Source of the DNA: Riemerella columbina DSM 16469
GTDB taxonomy: Bacteria > Bacteroidota > Bacteroidia > Flavobacteriales > Weeksellaceae
Direction: 5' to 3'
DNA: 64,000 bases
Assembly (NCBI RefSeq): GCF_000374405.1
Contig: NZ_KB894262.1
Span: 62,001 to 126,000, forward strand
Each line of letters begins with the position of its first letter. The stretch's first letter is position 1. Under the pieces are notes generated by a model. The model made no database searches and was not told where the DNA came from. It was given only the letters and a program-made list of their open reading frames with translations. This document shows, one piece after another, positions 8,502 to 18,100 of this stretch. Position numbers and translations under genes: made by a program.

Positions 8502-11105
8502 TTACAACCCCTTTGCTTTTTCCTCTGCGTTTTTCAGTCCATCTATATTTTTGCCTCCAGCGGTGGCAAACCCTGAGTTACCGCCGCCGCCGCCTTGGAT
8601 TTCTTTAGCAAGATCTTTTACAATATTCCCAGCGTGGTATTGGCTTTCTAAATCTTCGGAAACGCCGACACTTATCATAGGCTTGTCATTGGCATTTGAT
8701 AAAATAACCGTAATGGATTTTGGGACTTCTCGCTTCAGTTGGAATACTATATCTTTAATAGACCCCGCATCCATAGAAGTCATTTTTACTAAAAGATGCT
8801 TGTCGCCTTTGTTGGTGTATTGGTTTTTCCAATCGGCAGTTTCGGCTTTTGCCATTACTTTTTTTAGCTGGTCTACTTCCGCTTTTAGCTTTTGATTTTC
8901 ATCTAAAAGTTTCTCTACCGACTTCTGAACATCTTTAGATTTTAATAACTGCCCCAATTGTTGGATTTGAGTTTCTAAGTCTTTAAAATAAGTAGTCGCT
9001 TGGTCGCCAGAAATTGCTTCTAATCTACGAATTCCTGCGGCTGTGGAACTTTCGGATTTTATTTTAAGCCACCCGATTTCGCCAGTCGATTGGGCATGTG
9101 TTCCACCACATAATTCCTTAGAGGTATCAAATTCTATCATCCGCACTTGGTCGCCATATTTTTCGCCAAACAATGCCATTGCACCTTTATCTAAAGCCTC
9201 TTGAATTGGGATACTGCGGTATTCTTTTAAGGCGATATTGGCTTTAATTTTATCATTAACTTTCTGCTCTACCAATGCAATTTCCTCATCGGTCATTTTA
9301 GAAAAATGAGAAAAGTCAAAACGAAGATAATCAGGTCCTACAAACGACCCTTTTTGTTCTACATGGGTGCCTAAAACCTCACGAAGTGCTTCATGAAGTA
9401 AGTGGGTGGCAGAGTGATTGGCTTGCGTATTTTTTCTAAGGCTAGCATCTACCACAGCGGTCAATTCTTTTTCAGGATGCGGTGGCAACGATTTTAACAT
9501 AGAAATGTTAAGGTTGTTTTCCTTTTTAGTATCTAAAACTTCAAACTCACCGTCTTCATTTTTAAGTAAACCTTTGTCGCCTACTTGTCCACCGCCCTCA
9601 GCATAGAAAGGTGTTTGGTTTAGTACGATTTGATAGAACTCACCGTCTTTATTTTCAATTTTTCTATAACGCGTAATATGCGTATTTTGTGTTAAAGTAT
9701 CATAGCCTACAAAAGTTTCGGGCTCTTCTTTTAGCACTACCCAATCGTGTACTTTTTGAGCGGATGATTGTTTAGAGCGTTGTTTTTGTTTTGCCATTTC
9801 CTCATCAAAGCCTTTCTCATCTACGGTAAGGTTTTTCTCTTCGGCAATAATTCTAGATAAATCGGCAGGGAAGCCGTAAGTATCATAAAGTTCAAAAACT
9901 TCTGCTCCAGGAAGTGTTTTTTCGTTTTTCTTTAAAGTATCTTGGATGATATGTTCTAAACGCACCAAGCCATGCTCAATCGTTTTAAGGAAAGAGATTT
10001 CCTCTTCTTTAATGACTTCTGTAACTAATTTTTCTTGCTTTACAATCTCTGGGAAGAAACTGCCCATTTGCTCTTTTAAGACTGTGACTAATTGATAAAG
10101 GAAAGGTTCTTTAATATCTAAAAAACGATACGCATAAGAAATGGCTCTTCTTAGAATGCGTCTAATCACATAGCCTGCGCCGTTGTTAGACGGTAATTGT
10201 CCATCGGCAATGGCAAAGGCTACCGCACGAATATGGTCTACCACCACGCGGATGGCAATATCTTGTTCCGAATCTAAAATGCCTTTATAAGTTTTACCAG
10301 AAATGGTTTCTACTTTTTTAATTAAAGGGGTGAAAACATCAGTATCGTAATTAGAAGTTTTGCCTTGTAACGCCATACATAGACGCTCAAAGCCCATACC
10401 AGTATCCACATGCTGAGAGGGTAGTTTTTCTAGACTGCCATCGGCTTTACGGTTGAATTCCATAAATACCAAATTCCACACTTCTACCACTTGAGGGTGG
10501 TCTTGATTGACTAAATCTTTACCAGAAATTTTAGCTTTTTCACTTTCGGGCCTTAAGTCCACATGGATTTCCGAACATGGTCCACACGGTCCACTTTCGC
10601 CCATTTCCCAAAAGTTATCTTTTTTATTTCCATTGATGATTCTATCTTCGCTGATATGGGTTTTCCAAAAGTTATAGGCATCTTCGTCTCTGGCTAAATC
10701 TTCGGACGCATCGCCTTCAAAAATAGTCACATAAAGATTGTCTTTGGGAATGTTATAAACTTCGGTTAAAAGCTCCCATGCGAAAGCAATAGCCTCTTTT
10801 TTGAAATAATCGCCAAACGACCAGTTGCCCAGCATCTCGAACATGGTATGGTGGTAAGTATCTCTACCTACATCATCTAAATCATTATGTTTTCCAGAAA
10901 CACGCAAACATTTTTGAGTATCGGCAATTCTCGGGGATTTGGGTTCTTTATAGCCTAAGAAATAGTCTTTGAACTGTGTCATCCCAGAATTGGAAAACAT
11001 CAGCGTAGGGTCGTCTTTTAAAACGATAGGTGCTGATGGTACAATGAGGTGATTTTTACTTTTAAAAAAATCTAAAAATGCTTGTCTTATTTCTTGTGAA
11101 GTCAT
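8502..11105 (-). CDS. alaS: Alanine--tRNA ligase
   Basis: 867 residues, full length for the family. Class II catalytic core at 1-240 (motif around GMTQFKDYFLG, then TYHHTMFEMLGNWSFGDYF), tRNA-recognition region, editing domain with the zinc-binding pairs NHSATHLLHEAL near 555-566 and ELCGGTH near 663-669, a coiled coil, and a C-Ala domain with a run of five glycines near 846-850. It charges tRNA-Ala and hydrolyses mischarged Ser/Gly. Single-gene unit; a TATTTTTG -7-like box lies at 11140-11133 on the minus strand. Confidence 0.98.
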   Translation of the reverse strand: MTSQEIRQAFLDFFKSKNHLIVPSAPIVLKDDPTLMFSNSGMTQFKDYFLGYKEPKSPRIADTQKCLRVSGKHNDLDDVGRDTYHHTMFEMLGNWSFGDYFKKEAIAFAWELLTEVYNIPKDNLYVTIFEGDASEDLARDEDAYNFWKTHISEDRIINGNKKDNFWEMGESGPCGPCSEIHVDLRPESEKAKISGKDLVNQDHPQVVEVWNLVFMEFNRKADGSLEKLPSQHVDTGMGFERLCMALQGKTSNYDTDVFTPLIKKVETISGKTYKGILDSEQDIAIRVVVDHIRAVAFAIADGQLPSNNGAGYVIRRILRRAISYAYRFLDIKEPFLYQLVTVLKEQMGSFFPEIVKQEKLVTEVIKEEEISFLKTIEHGLVRLEHIIQDTLKKNEKTLPGAEVFELYDTYGFPADLSRIIAEEKNLTVDEKGFDEEMAKQKQRSKQSSAQKVHDWVVLKEEPETFVGYDTLTQNTHITRYRKIENKDGEFYQIVLNQTPFYAEGGGQVGDKGLLKNEDGEFEVLDTKKENNLNISMLKSLPPHPEKELTAVVDASLRKNTQANHSATHLLHEALREVLGTHVEQKGSFVGPDYLRFDFSHFSKMTDEEIALVEQKVNDKIKANIALKEYRSIPIQEALDKGAMALFGEKYGDQVRMIEFDTSKELCGGTHAQSTGEIGWLKIKSESSTAAGIRRLEAISGDQATTYFKDLETQIQQLGQLLKSKDVQKSVEKLLDENQKLKAEVDQLKKVMAKAETADWKNQYTNKGDKHLLVKMTSMDAGSIKDIVFQLKREVPKSITVILSNANDKPMISVGVSEDLESQYHAGNIVKDLAKEIQGGGGGNSGFATAGGKNIDGLKNAEEKAKGL

Positions 11106-11132
11106 ACGATTAAAATGATGTTTTTACAATGG

Positions 11133-11140
11133 CAAAAATA
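11133..11140 (-). promoter_or_regulatory. Possible -7 box of alaS
   Basis: Minus-strand TATTTTTG matches TAnnTTTG and would give a leader of roughly 20-25 nt before the alaS ATG. No convincing -33 TTG at the right spacing is seen. Confidence 0.35.
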
Positions 11141-11303
11141 TTGAAAATATTTCTAAAATACAGAATTATGGTTACGATATATTATGGGACGCTAAAGGCT
11201 GAGTTTAGATTTGAAAATTATGGATAGTTTAAATTTTTTAGACCTAGAAAAATCATTAGGAAGTGGTAGGTATTTTCATTATATTTCGGCAAAATTTTTA
11301 ACA

Positions 11304-11828
11304 TTGGAAAAAACGATTGTACTGTTTGCACACCCTTTTTTGGAGCATTCCGTATTCAACACGCAAGTGATAGAATTATATAAAACCAACGCGCAAGTGA
11401 CATTTAGGGATTTGTATGAAGACTATCCCGATTTTCATATTGCGGCATTTCGAGAGCGTAAAAGAATTAAGGGATATTCTAAAATTATTTTTCACTTTCC
11501 TTTAATATGGCTGAATATTCCACCATTATTGAGTTTATGGATGAGCGAAGTACTAGATATGCGCTGGCTCAATCGTTTAAATGAAAGTCCTCTAAAGGAT
11601 AAAAGAGCCTTAATTGTTGTCAGTACGGGAGGCTCAGATATGGCATTTAGCCCGCAGGGAGTGTATGGAAGCTCGGTGGAAGATTTTTTAAAACCATTAA
11701 CTAAATCTTTGGAACTTACAGGCGTTTCCATAGAAGGAATAGTGACAACACATACTGCAAAACAACAAGGAAACGATGCTGTTAATCAAGTAAAAGCGGA
11801 AATTCAACAATTTTTAAATTCAAATTAA
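11304..11828 (+). CDS. NAD(P)H-dependent flavin oxidoreductase, KefF/MdaB-like
   Basis: The frame is open from 11211, but homology starts at LEKTIVLFAHPFLEHSVFN, so I place the start at the TTG at 11304 (174 residues). The alternatives are TTG 11211 or ATG 11220. Motifs are flavodoxin-like: AHP near the N-terminus, IIFHFPLIWLNIPPLLSLWM and the VVSTGGSDMAFS loop. KefF proteins reduce quinones and electrophiles and activate the KefC potassium channel at the membrane. The KefB/C-like antiporter begins 1 bp after its stop, supporting that role. Confidence 0.85.
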   Translation: MEKTIVLFAHPFLEHSVFNTQVIELYKTNAQVTFRDLYEDYPDFHIAAFRERKRIKGYSKIIFHFPLIWLNIPPLLSLWMSEVLDMRWLNRLNESPLKDKRALIVVSTGGSDMAFSPQGVYGSSVEDFLKPLTKSLELTGVSIEGIVTTHTAKQQGNDAVNQVKAEIQQFLNSN

Positions 11829-11829
11829 G

Positions 11830-13659
11830 ATGTCCGAAAGTTTTTTTACGATTACTTTAGTGTATTTAGGAGCGGCTATTATTTTAGTGCCTATTGTTAG
11901 GAAGCTGGGCTTTAGTTCTGTGATTGGTTATATACTGGGTGGTATCATTGTCGGTCCTTTTGTACTAAAATTGACGGGTAATGCCGAAGATGTAATGCAC
12001 AGCACCGAATTTGGGGTGGTGATGTTGCTTTTTATTATTGGATTAGAATTAGAGCCTAGAAAGTTTTGGGCAATGCGGAAAAGTATTTTAGGACTAGGGC
12101 TTTCTCAAATGGCGCTTACCTTTATCTTATCTTTTGTGATTTTACACTATTCAGGTTGGGACAGGGTGCCGAATATTGTAGCGTCTATTGCATTTGCCAT
12201 GTCTTCTACGGCGATTGTACTACAAACTTTAAAGGAAAAAAGTCTGTTTAACACCGTATCAGGAGAGGCTTCTTTTTCTACGCTATTGTTTCAGGATATT
12301 GCAGTCATTCCTATTTTAGCTTTATTACCTACCTTATCAGAAGTAGATAAAACTAATGATAAAGCAGTTTTAATTAGTTATTTACCCGAATGGTTACAAC
12401 CGTTTTCGGTATTGTTTGGAGTAGGAATTTTAATTCTTCTCGGGCGATATTTATTTGTACCTTTTTTAAGATATGTCTCGCGTTCAGGAATGAATGAGCT
12501 GCTTACAGCATCGTCATTATTTCTTATTGTTGCGGTATCGGAATTGATGATTTTAGCTGGACTTAGCCCCGCATTGGGAGCATTTTTGGCTGGGGTAATG
12601 TTGGCAAACAGCGAATTTAGACACGAGTTAGAAAGCCAGATTGACCCATTCAAGGGATTGCTACTGGCGGTATTTTTTGTAAGTGTGGGCTCTACAATCA
12701 ATTTTAAAATCATCCAACAAGACCCGATGTTTATTTTCTCTATGGTGGTGATGGTAACGGTGGTAAAATTTGTGGTATTATTTGGGATAGGAAAAATATT
12801 TAAAATGAGTAATGACCAAAATTTTCTTTATTCATTTGGAATGTCTCAAGTGGGAGAATTTGCGTTTGTAATCATTACTTTTGCAACGAAACTACATTTG
12901 CTAGACTTAGAAATAAGCTCGCAGATGATTTCAATAGTGGCTATTTCTATGATGGTAACACCATTTTTACTCTTGCTGAATGAACGCATCATTGCTCCTA
13001 ATTTTAATGTAAAACAGGAAGAAAAATCTACAGATGTTAGTCCCGATAGTATCAAACAAAAGAAAATCATCATTGTGGGATTTGGACATTTTGGAAGTAC
13101 TGTTGGACGTTTATTAAAGGTTAGTGGAGTTAAAGCTACCATTCTAGACCACGATTCTAATCGTGTGAATATTCTTAGACAAAGAGGATTCCAGGTGTTC
13201 TATGGCGATGCCAGAAGGCTAGAGTTATTAAGAGCGGCAGGAGCAGAGCAGGCACAGATTTTAGTTTTGTGTTTAGATGACCCAGAGAGTAATAAATTTC
13301 TGGTAGAATTAGCAAAACAACACTTTCCGCATCTTAAAATTTTTGTAAGAGCTAGAAATAGGCTAGATGCTTATGATTTTATTAATGATGGTGTAGAGCA
13401 TATTTACCGAGAAACCCTAGAAACAGCAGTCAATATGGGTGTGGATATTCTGAATACTGCGGGGCTAAGAAAGTATGCCGCTAGGCGATTGGCCAATCGT
13501 TTTATTACGATAGATAAAGATTCTACGATAAGATTAGCCAAACAAGATATTGATAGTGACACTACCTTTACAATAAAAGAGTCTCTAGAAAGAGAAGCCC
13601 GATTGTTAGCAGATGATAATATTTCCTTTGACGAAGACCATTGGCTAGATGAGGATTAG
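11830..13659 (+). CDS. Monovalent cation:proton antiporter-2 (KefB/KefC-like) with TrkA-N domain
   Basis: 609 residues. About 12 membrane helices cover residues 5-390 (typical ELEPRKFW, SSTAIVLQ and LFQDIAVIP motifs). A cytosolic Rossmann TrkA-N domain follows (IIIVGFGHFGSTVGRLL near 415, HDSNRVNILRQRGFQVFYGD near 440). CPA2 proteins of this type carry out K+ efflux coupled to H+ entry, gated by glutathione adducts and NADH in enterobacteria. Flavobacterial glutathione dependence is uncertain. Forms an operon with the KefF-like gene. Confidence 0.92.
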   Translation: MSESFFTITLVYLGAAIILVPIVRKLGFSSVIGYILGGIIVGPFVLKLTGNAEDVMHSTEFGVVMLLFIIGLELEPRKFWAMRKSILGLGLSQMALTFILSFVILHYSGWDRVPNIVASIAFAMSSTAIVLQTLKEKSLFNTVSGEASFSTLLFQDIAVIPILALLPTLSEVDKTNDKAVLISYLPEWLQPFSVLFGVGILILLGRYLFVPFLRYVSRSGMNELLTASSLFLIVAVSELMILAGLSPALGAFLAGVMLANSEFRHELESQIDPFKGLLLAVFFVSVGSTINFKIIQQDPMFIFSMVVMVTVVKFVVLFGIGKIFKMSNDQNFLYSFGMSQVGEFAFVIITFATKLHLLDLEISSQMISIVAISMMVTPFLLLLNERIIAPNFNVKQEEKSTDVSPDSIKQKKIIIVGFGHFGSTVGRLLKVSGVKATILDHDSNRVNILRQRGFQVFYGDARRLELLRAAGAEQAQILVLCLDDPESNKFLVELAKQHFPHLKIFVRARNRLDAYDFINDGVEHIYRETLETAVNMGVDILNTAGLRKYAARRLANRFITIDKDSTIRLAKQDIDSDTTFTIKESLEREARLLADDNISFDEDHWLDED

Positions 13660-13675
13660 ACCAATCTAATCTTTT
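13654..13675 (+). terminator. Weak hairpin spanning the stop codons of the antiporter and Rrf2 genes
   Basis: GATTAGA-ccaa-TCTAATC followed by TTTT. The stem contains the antiporter TAG and the converging Rrf2 stop, so 7 bp of coding ends are shared with the terminator. AT-rich and short, so modest support. Confidence 0.5.
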
Positions 13676-14106
13676 AATTTTAGCCAAGCTAATCCTTGCT
13701 CGGTCTTTAGTGCTAAATCGTGTAGGGTATAGTTTTGTGTCAGGTGTTTAAGGTTATTTTTTAAAGCAGAAAACTCTTGATGAACAGGGCAGGGGTTAGT
13801 AGAAGAGCAGGTTTTAAGCCCCAAACCACATTGGGTAAATAAAGTATCGCCATCTATGGCAATAATGATATGGTAAATGCTGATTTCCTTAAGTTGGTCT
13901 AGTGGAACAGCGTAACCTCCTTGTTGTCCACGCATAGAGTCTAGGATATTGGACTTACAAAGTTGTTGCATAATTTTAGCGGTAAATGCAATTGGGGCAT
14001 CCACAGATTCGGATACTTCTTTTACATTGACCCGCTGTCCGAAAAGGCTTTTCTGAGCGACATAGATACTCGCTCTTATGGCGTATTCACATGCTTTGGA
14101 AAACAT
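13666..14106 (-). CDS. Rrf2 family transcriptional regulator with Fe-S type cysteines
   Basis: 146 residues. Winged helix at 1-65 (SKACEYAIRASIYVA, then VSESVDAPIAFTAKIMQQLC, RGQQGGYAV) and three cysteines in CGLGLKTCSSTNPC (C-x6-C-x5-C) near 92-105. That spacing is close to NsrR/IscR-type [Fe-S] sensors of NO or iron-sulfur status. The target is unknown. A small membrane protein follows 7 bp upstream in the same direction, so the two are likely one operon. The N2O-reductase locus lies 30 kb away, so a nitrosative-stress role is only a suggestion. Confidence 0.88.
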   Translation of the reverse strand: MFSKACEYAIRASIYVAQKSLFGQRVNVKEVSESVDAPIAFTAKIMQQLCKSNILDSMRGQQGGYAVPLDQLKEISIYHIIIAIDGDTLFTQCGLGLKTCSSTNPCPVHQEFSALKNNLKHLTQNYTLHDLALKTEQGLAWLKLKD

Positions 14107-14113
14107 AGTTTGC

Positions 14114-14491
14114 TTATTGGAAGTATTGCCATTTTGGGATAATCATTACCAAACCTAATCCTACAAATAGAAATAAGTTGGTAACATCCGTATACAAAAA
14201 TGTAGAGAGATAATATTGGTGGAAAATAAAATGTAGCACGATAGCGAATGGAAATAAGTACACTCCTATTTTTCTAAACAGAACAATTAACAATAGACCT
14301 AATAACGCTAAGGCGTCTACCGCAAAGATTAAATAGAAATACCAAGTAGGAATTTGTATGCTTCCATGCTGGATAAATTCGTCTATATCTACGCCTAATC
14401 CCATAAGAGTGAATAATGCCAATACCGCCATGGCTACATAAAAGCTGGTTGTTTTCTTAGGTTCAGTACCGAAATAGTTTTTATTTTCCAT
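14114..14491 (-). CDS. Four-helix membrane protein
   Basis: 125 residues with four membrane spans (about 17-37, 48-68, 73-90, 97-118) and a soluble 16-residue head. No family recognised. It precedes the Rrf2 regulator by 7 bp in one unit, downstream of the Lrp terminator. Confidence 0.7.
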   Translation of the reverse strand: MENKNYFGTEPKKTTSFYVAMAVLALFTLMGLGVDIDEFIQHGSIQIPTWYFYLIFAVDALALLGLLLIVLFRKIGVYLFPFAIVLHFIFHQYYLSTFLYTDVTNLFLFVGLGLVMIIPKWQYFQ

Positions 14492-14505
14492 TGGATAAAA
14501 TTAAA

Positions 14506-14533
14506 AAAAGTCTTTGTGTATTCAAAGACTTTT
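14506..14533 (-). terminator. Intrinsic terminator of the Lrp-family gene
   Basis: Perfect 11-bp stem AAAAGTCTTTG / CAAAGACTTTT with a 6-nt loop, running into a T tract in minus-strand reading. It sits 20 bp past the Lrp stop. Confidence 0.85.
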
Positions 14534-14552
14534 GATAGGTTTCTATTAGATT

Positions 14553-15023
14553 CTAGATTTCTACTGCAGATATAAGGCGATTTCTATCACTCAAATATTC
14601 GTCCATAGCAATCATACTTTCTGTTCTCATCACAGAGTCTATATCATCTATTTTGTAGATTACATTTTTAGCATCTTCGGTATTTTTGGCTACCATTTTA
14701 CAAAAGATATTGTATTTACCAGATACCACGCTAGTTTCTACTACATTAGGTATTTTTTCTAATTCTTTTAGTACTTTTTGTGTGTTATTAGACTTAGTAA
14801 GCAAAATTCCAATAAATGCTGTAAAGTGATAATTTAATTTTTTGTAGTCGATATTTAGAGATGAGCCGAGGATAATCCCTGCATCTTCCATCTTTTTTAC
14901 TCTTACATGGATAGTACCAGCAGAAACATCTAAGTTCTTTGCTATTTCTGTAAAAGGCATTCTTGTATTTTTCACTAAATAATCAAGAATTTTTTTGTCT
15001 ATTTCATCTAAACGATAGTTCAT
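14553..15023 (-). CDS. Lrp/AsnC family transcriptional regulator
   Basis: 156 residues. N-terminal HTH (LDEIDKKILDYLVKNTRMPF, TEIAKNLDVSAGTIHVRVKKMEDAGII) and C-terminal RAM domain (FIGILLTKS, then VVSGKYNIFCKMV, SVMRTESMI). These regulators sense amino acids or related ligands and form octamers. Monocistronic, ended by the terminator at 14506-14533. A TAATTTTG box on the minus strand at 15079-15072 may be its -7 element. Confidence 0.92.
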   Translation of the reverse strand: MNYRLDEIDKKILDYLVKNTRMPFTEIAKNLDVSAGTIHVRVKKMEDAGIILGSSLNIDYKKLNYHFTAFIGILLTKSNNTQKVLKELEKIPNVVETSVVSGKYNIFCKMVAKNTEDAKNVIYKIDDIDSVMRTESMIAMDEYLSDRNRLISAVEI

Positions 15024-15071
15024 AATATGTTTTTTTATTTTATAATATTAAATAATAAGATTATTAGTTTG

Positions 15072-15079
15072 CAAAATTA
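15072..15079 (-). promoter_or_regulatory. Possible -7 box of the Lrp-family gene
   Basis: Minus-strand TAATTTTG matches TAnnTTTG, about 49 bp before the start codon, in the only intergenic DNA upstream. No -33 box is convincing. Confidence 0.35.
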
Positions 15080-15154
15080 CGAAAAAAGAATTGATATTTT
15101 TAAATTAAACTTTAATAATTTTTTTCTATGGTTTTGTTAGAACAAATTAATGGC

Positions 15155-18100
15155 CTACTTTACTTTTACGGTATCTTTTTTCTGTTTTGTAGTGTCAGTC
15201 TTTTTCTTTCCAAAGAAACGATTAAAACTCTTACTGTACACTACACCAGCACCCCAAGTTTGATTGGCACCTGCTTGTCCCGATACATTACTAATGTTGG
15301 ATGGTTTAGAATACACTCGTAGTAGGCGACTACCATTGTTTTTCTTAGACCAATCGTATTCCAAAATACCTTCACCTGATAGAAAATTGGCATCAGTATA
15401 TTGGGTTTTAGAAATCGGTACACCAAGCCCAGTTTTTATACTAATTCTTGGGGATAATGCAATACTCACACCAGCATTGGCACGGTCGCCCGTATTAGAT
15501 GCATTATCTCCTTTTATGTAGTTTAAGTCCACTTGAAACTGATTACTAATGGTGTTGAGCACAGAGCCTAATTGCTTGAATAAGATATTATACCCCTGCG
15601 AAGCCAACGACCCACCAATATCAAAATCTGTACCAGCAGAATTGGCTACATTGAAATTGTTTAATGCTAATATCGAACCAAACTGTAAAACCTTTTCATC
15701 AGGCTTACTCATTTTAAAGGCTAGAGCTTCTTTAATTTGTGTGGAAACCTCTGGTGCAGACACATCAAACTCAATATTAGGTTTTTGTAGTGTTTGAGTG
15801 ATTTCAGTGGTCAGCATAACATTAATTGGAGGTAGTTTTCCAATGTTCAGATATTCTCCTGCATTGGTCACCGTTCTAAAATAGTTGGCTTTAATATCTA
15901 AACTTGGGTTCATTACATTACCATCCCAAGAAATACTACTACCGTTAGCAATTTGGAAGGTTCTTTCTAGTATGGCTTTAGAGATAAAGGTCCCATTATC
16001 TACCATATAGGTTCCATTCATGCTCATTTGCCCACTGCGTCTTAGCTTAAATTTAAGATTATTTGCTAATCCTCTTACGCTAATGTCGCCCACATCATCC
16101 CCTACCAATACACTTACCGTAGAGCCTTTATCGATAGAAATATCAAAATTAATATCCATATTAGCCCCAGTCTTTTTCTTCTTGGTGGCTATAATTTGTC
16201 CTTCTTTATCACGCTCTACAAATCTTAGCATTTTATATTCATCTACCGAAGAAGTAGAGTTACTATTGAGAGTAAAGGTACTGTTGTCCAAAACTTTCAT
16301 CTTGGCATCTAAGTTTAATGCTGTTACAGGACCGTCTACAAAGATATCCCCACTACCATAGACACGCCCCCAAAAAGTGTCGAAATCTTTTTGCGTGGTG
16401 TTGAGTAATAATAAATTATCGGCACGCATAATGAGGTTGAGCCCCATAGAAGCGGCATCTGCAAACTGGATAGCTCCAGAGATACTTCCTTTAGAATTGT
16501 CTCGTCCATCTTTAATACCGATATTGTTTAATACTGCATAGCCTTTAGTTAAAGGAATTACGGTATCATCAAAGTTATAATCTACCCCCGAAAAATTCAG
16601 TTTTAAACCAAAATCTTTTAAGGCGATATTTCCTTGATAATCGATATCATTAACGGTACCTCCTATATTGAGCTGACCACTGGCTTTCCCCCTAAAGTTA
16701 CTGAATACCGATTTTACAAATTCTTGAGCGAACGATAAATCAAACTCGTTGAGCTCTGCAACTAAGTCTAATGATGGGGATTTTGTATTATTATTAATAG
16801 TTCCCGTCAGTTTAAGTTTATCCGCACCAAGTAATTCAGAAGACACTACCCGAGCATCTACCGAGAATATATTAGGTCGGTCAGTCTTATCCGCATTGAT
16901 GACTATATTTCCCATAGCATTGCCGTTCATTTTTAAGCTATCCATTTTCAAATCAACCAAAGGTTCTAAGCTATTTTGGTTCATTTTAATATTTGCAGTC
17001 CCATTAATGACACCAGAAATATTAATGTCAGATTCGCTCTTACTTAATGCCATTAATTTTGTAATATCTAGATTGGTAATTTCGGTATCAAAGTCGAAAT
17101 TTTTACCATTTTTAAAAATTCCATTCACTAAAATGGCACTTTCATCGGAATAGACTTTTAAGTTGTGTATATCAATAGCCCCCGTTCTCTTTTTGTAGGT
17201 AATGGAATGGTTAAGTTCTGGCGATGTATCTACACGCCATGCAACATGGTTGAGTTTTATTTCTGTCGGTTCAAATCTTATCACATAGTCGCCATTGGCA
17301 TCTGTAGTTTGGTTTAGATTTATGGCATATTCTTTTAAAGCGTTGTTATCCTCGTCATCTTTAGAGCCATGTTTAAAGGTAGTAGATAAATGAAGTACTT
17401 CACCATTTTCATTAGAGCCTTTAAAGTTTAAATCTTGAACAATATGGTTCCCATATACCACTTTATCTGCTGTGATAGACAATTGGTCGTTGACTTGTGC
17501 GGTATTAATCTTTAACGATAGATTATTCACCATCGCACTATCTTTAGCCTTTGCAGGGGGCTCAAACTGATAGTCGATATCGGACTTAGCCAAGGCTTCA
17601 TTAGCGGCTTCGGCATCTTTTTTTGTCATAATGTATTTCAGGTAAGACGCATCGGCATTCAATACCAAATCGTTGGTATTACCGTTGTAATTTCCAGAAA
17701 TATGCAGTTGGTCTTTAATCTTTAGGTTAGGCTGGAAAAAATTGATAAAACCTTGAGAAATATTAAAATCTAAATCGAAATACTGACCACGATAGTAGCG
17801 TTTAGATTTAGCCCCTGCGATGATGCGGTCAATACTATTTTGCACCATACCGCCAATATCTTCTAGATTGAATTTTCCAGAAATTTTCCCATCGATGGCA
17901 TTGGGTGCTTGTACCGAAACGATACGCTTGCCGTCATCAAAATAGGCTCTGATGTCCGCTTGAGGGATATTAAGGTTTTGCTGAAGTGTAGCGAGATGCA
18001 CTTGGCTGACTTTAGTATCCAAGCTCATATCGTTTAAGTCTTTCATGGCCAACTGTACATCAAAAATACCACTTACGGTTTGTTGTTCTTTTTTACCAGT

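Noticed and set aside
8579-8593. Short CCG triplet run in alaS
   Set aside because: It encodes the run of glycines in the C-Ala domain, normal for alanyl-tRNA synthetase.
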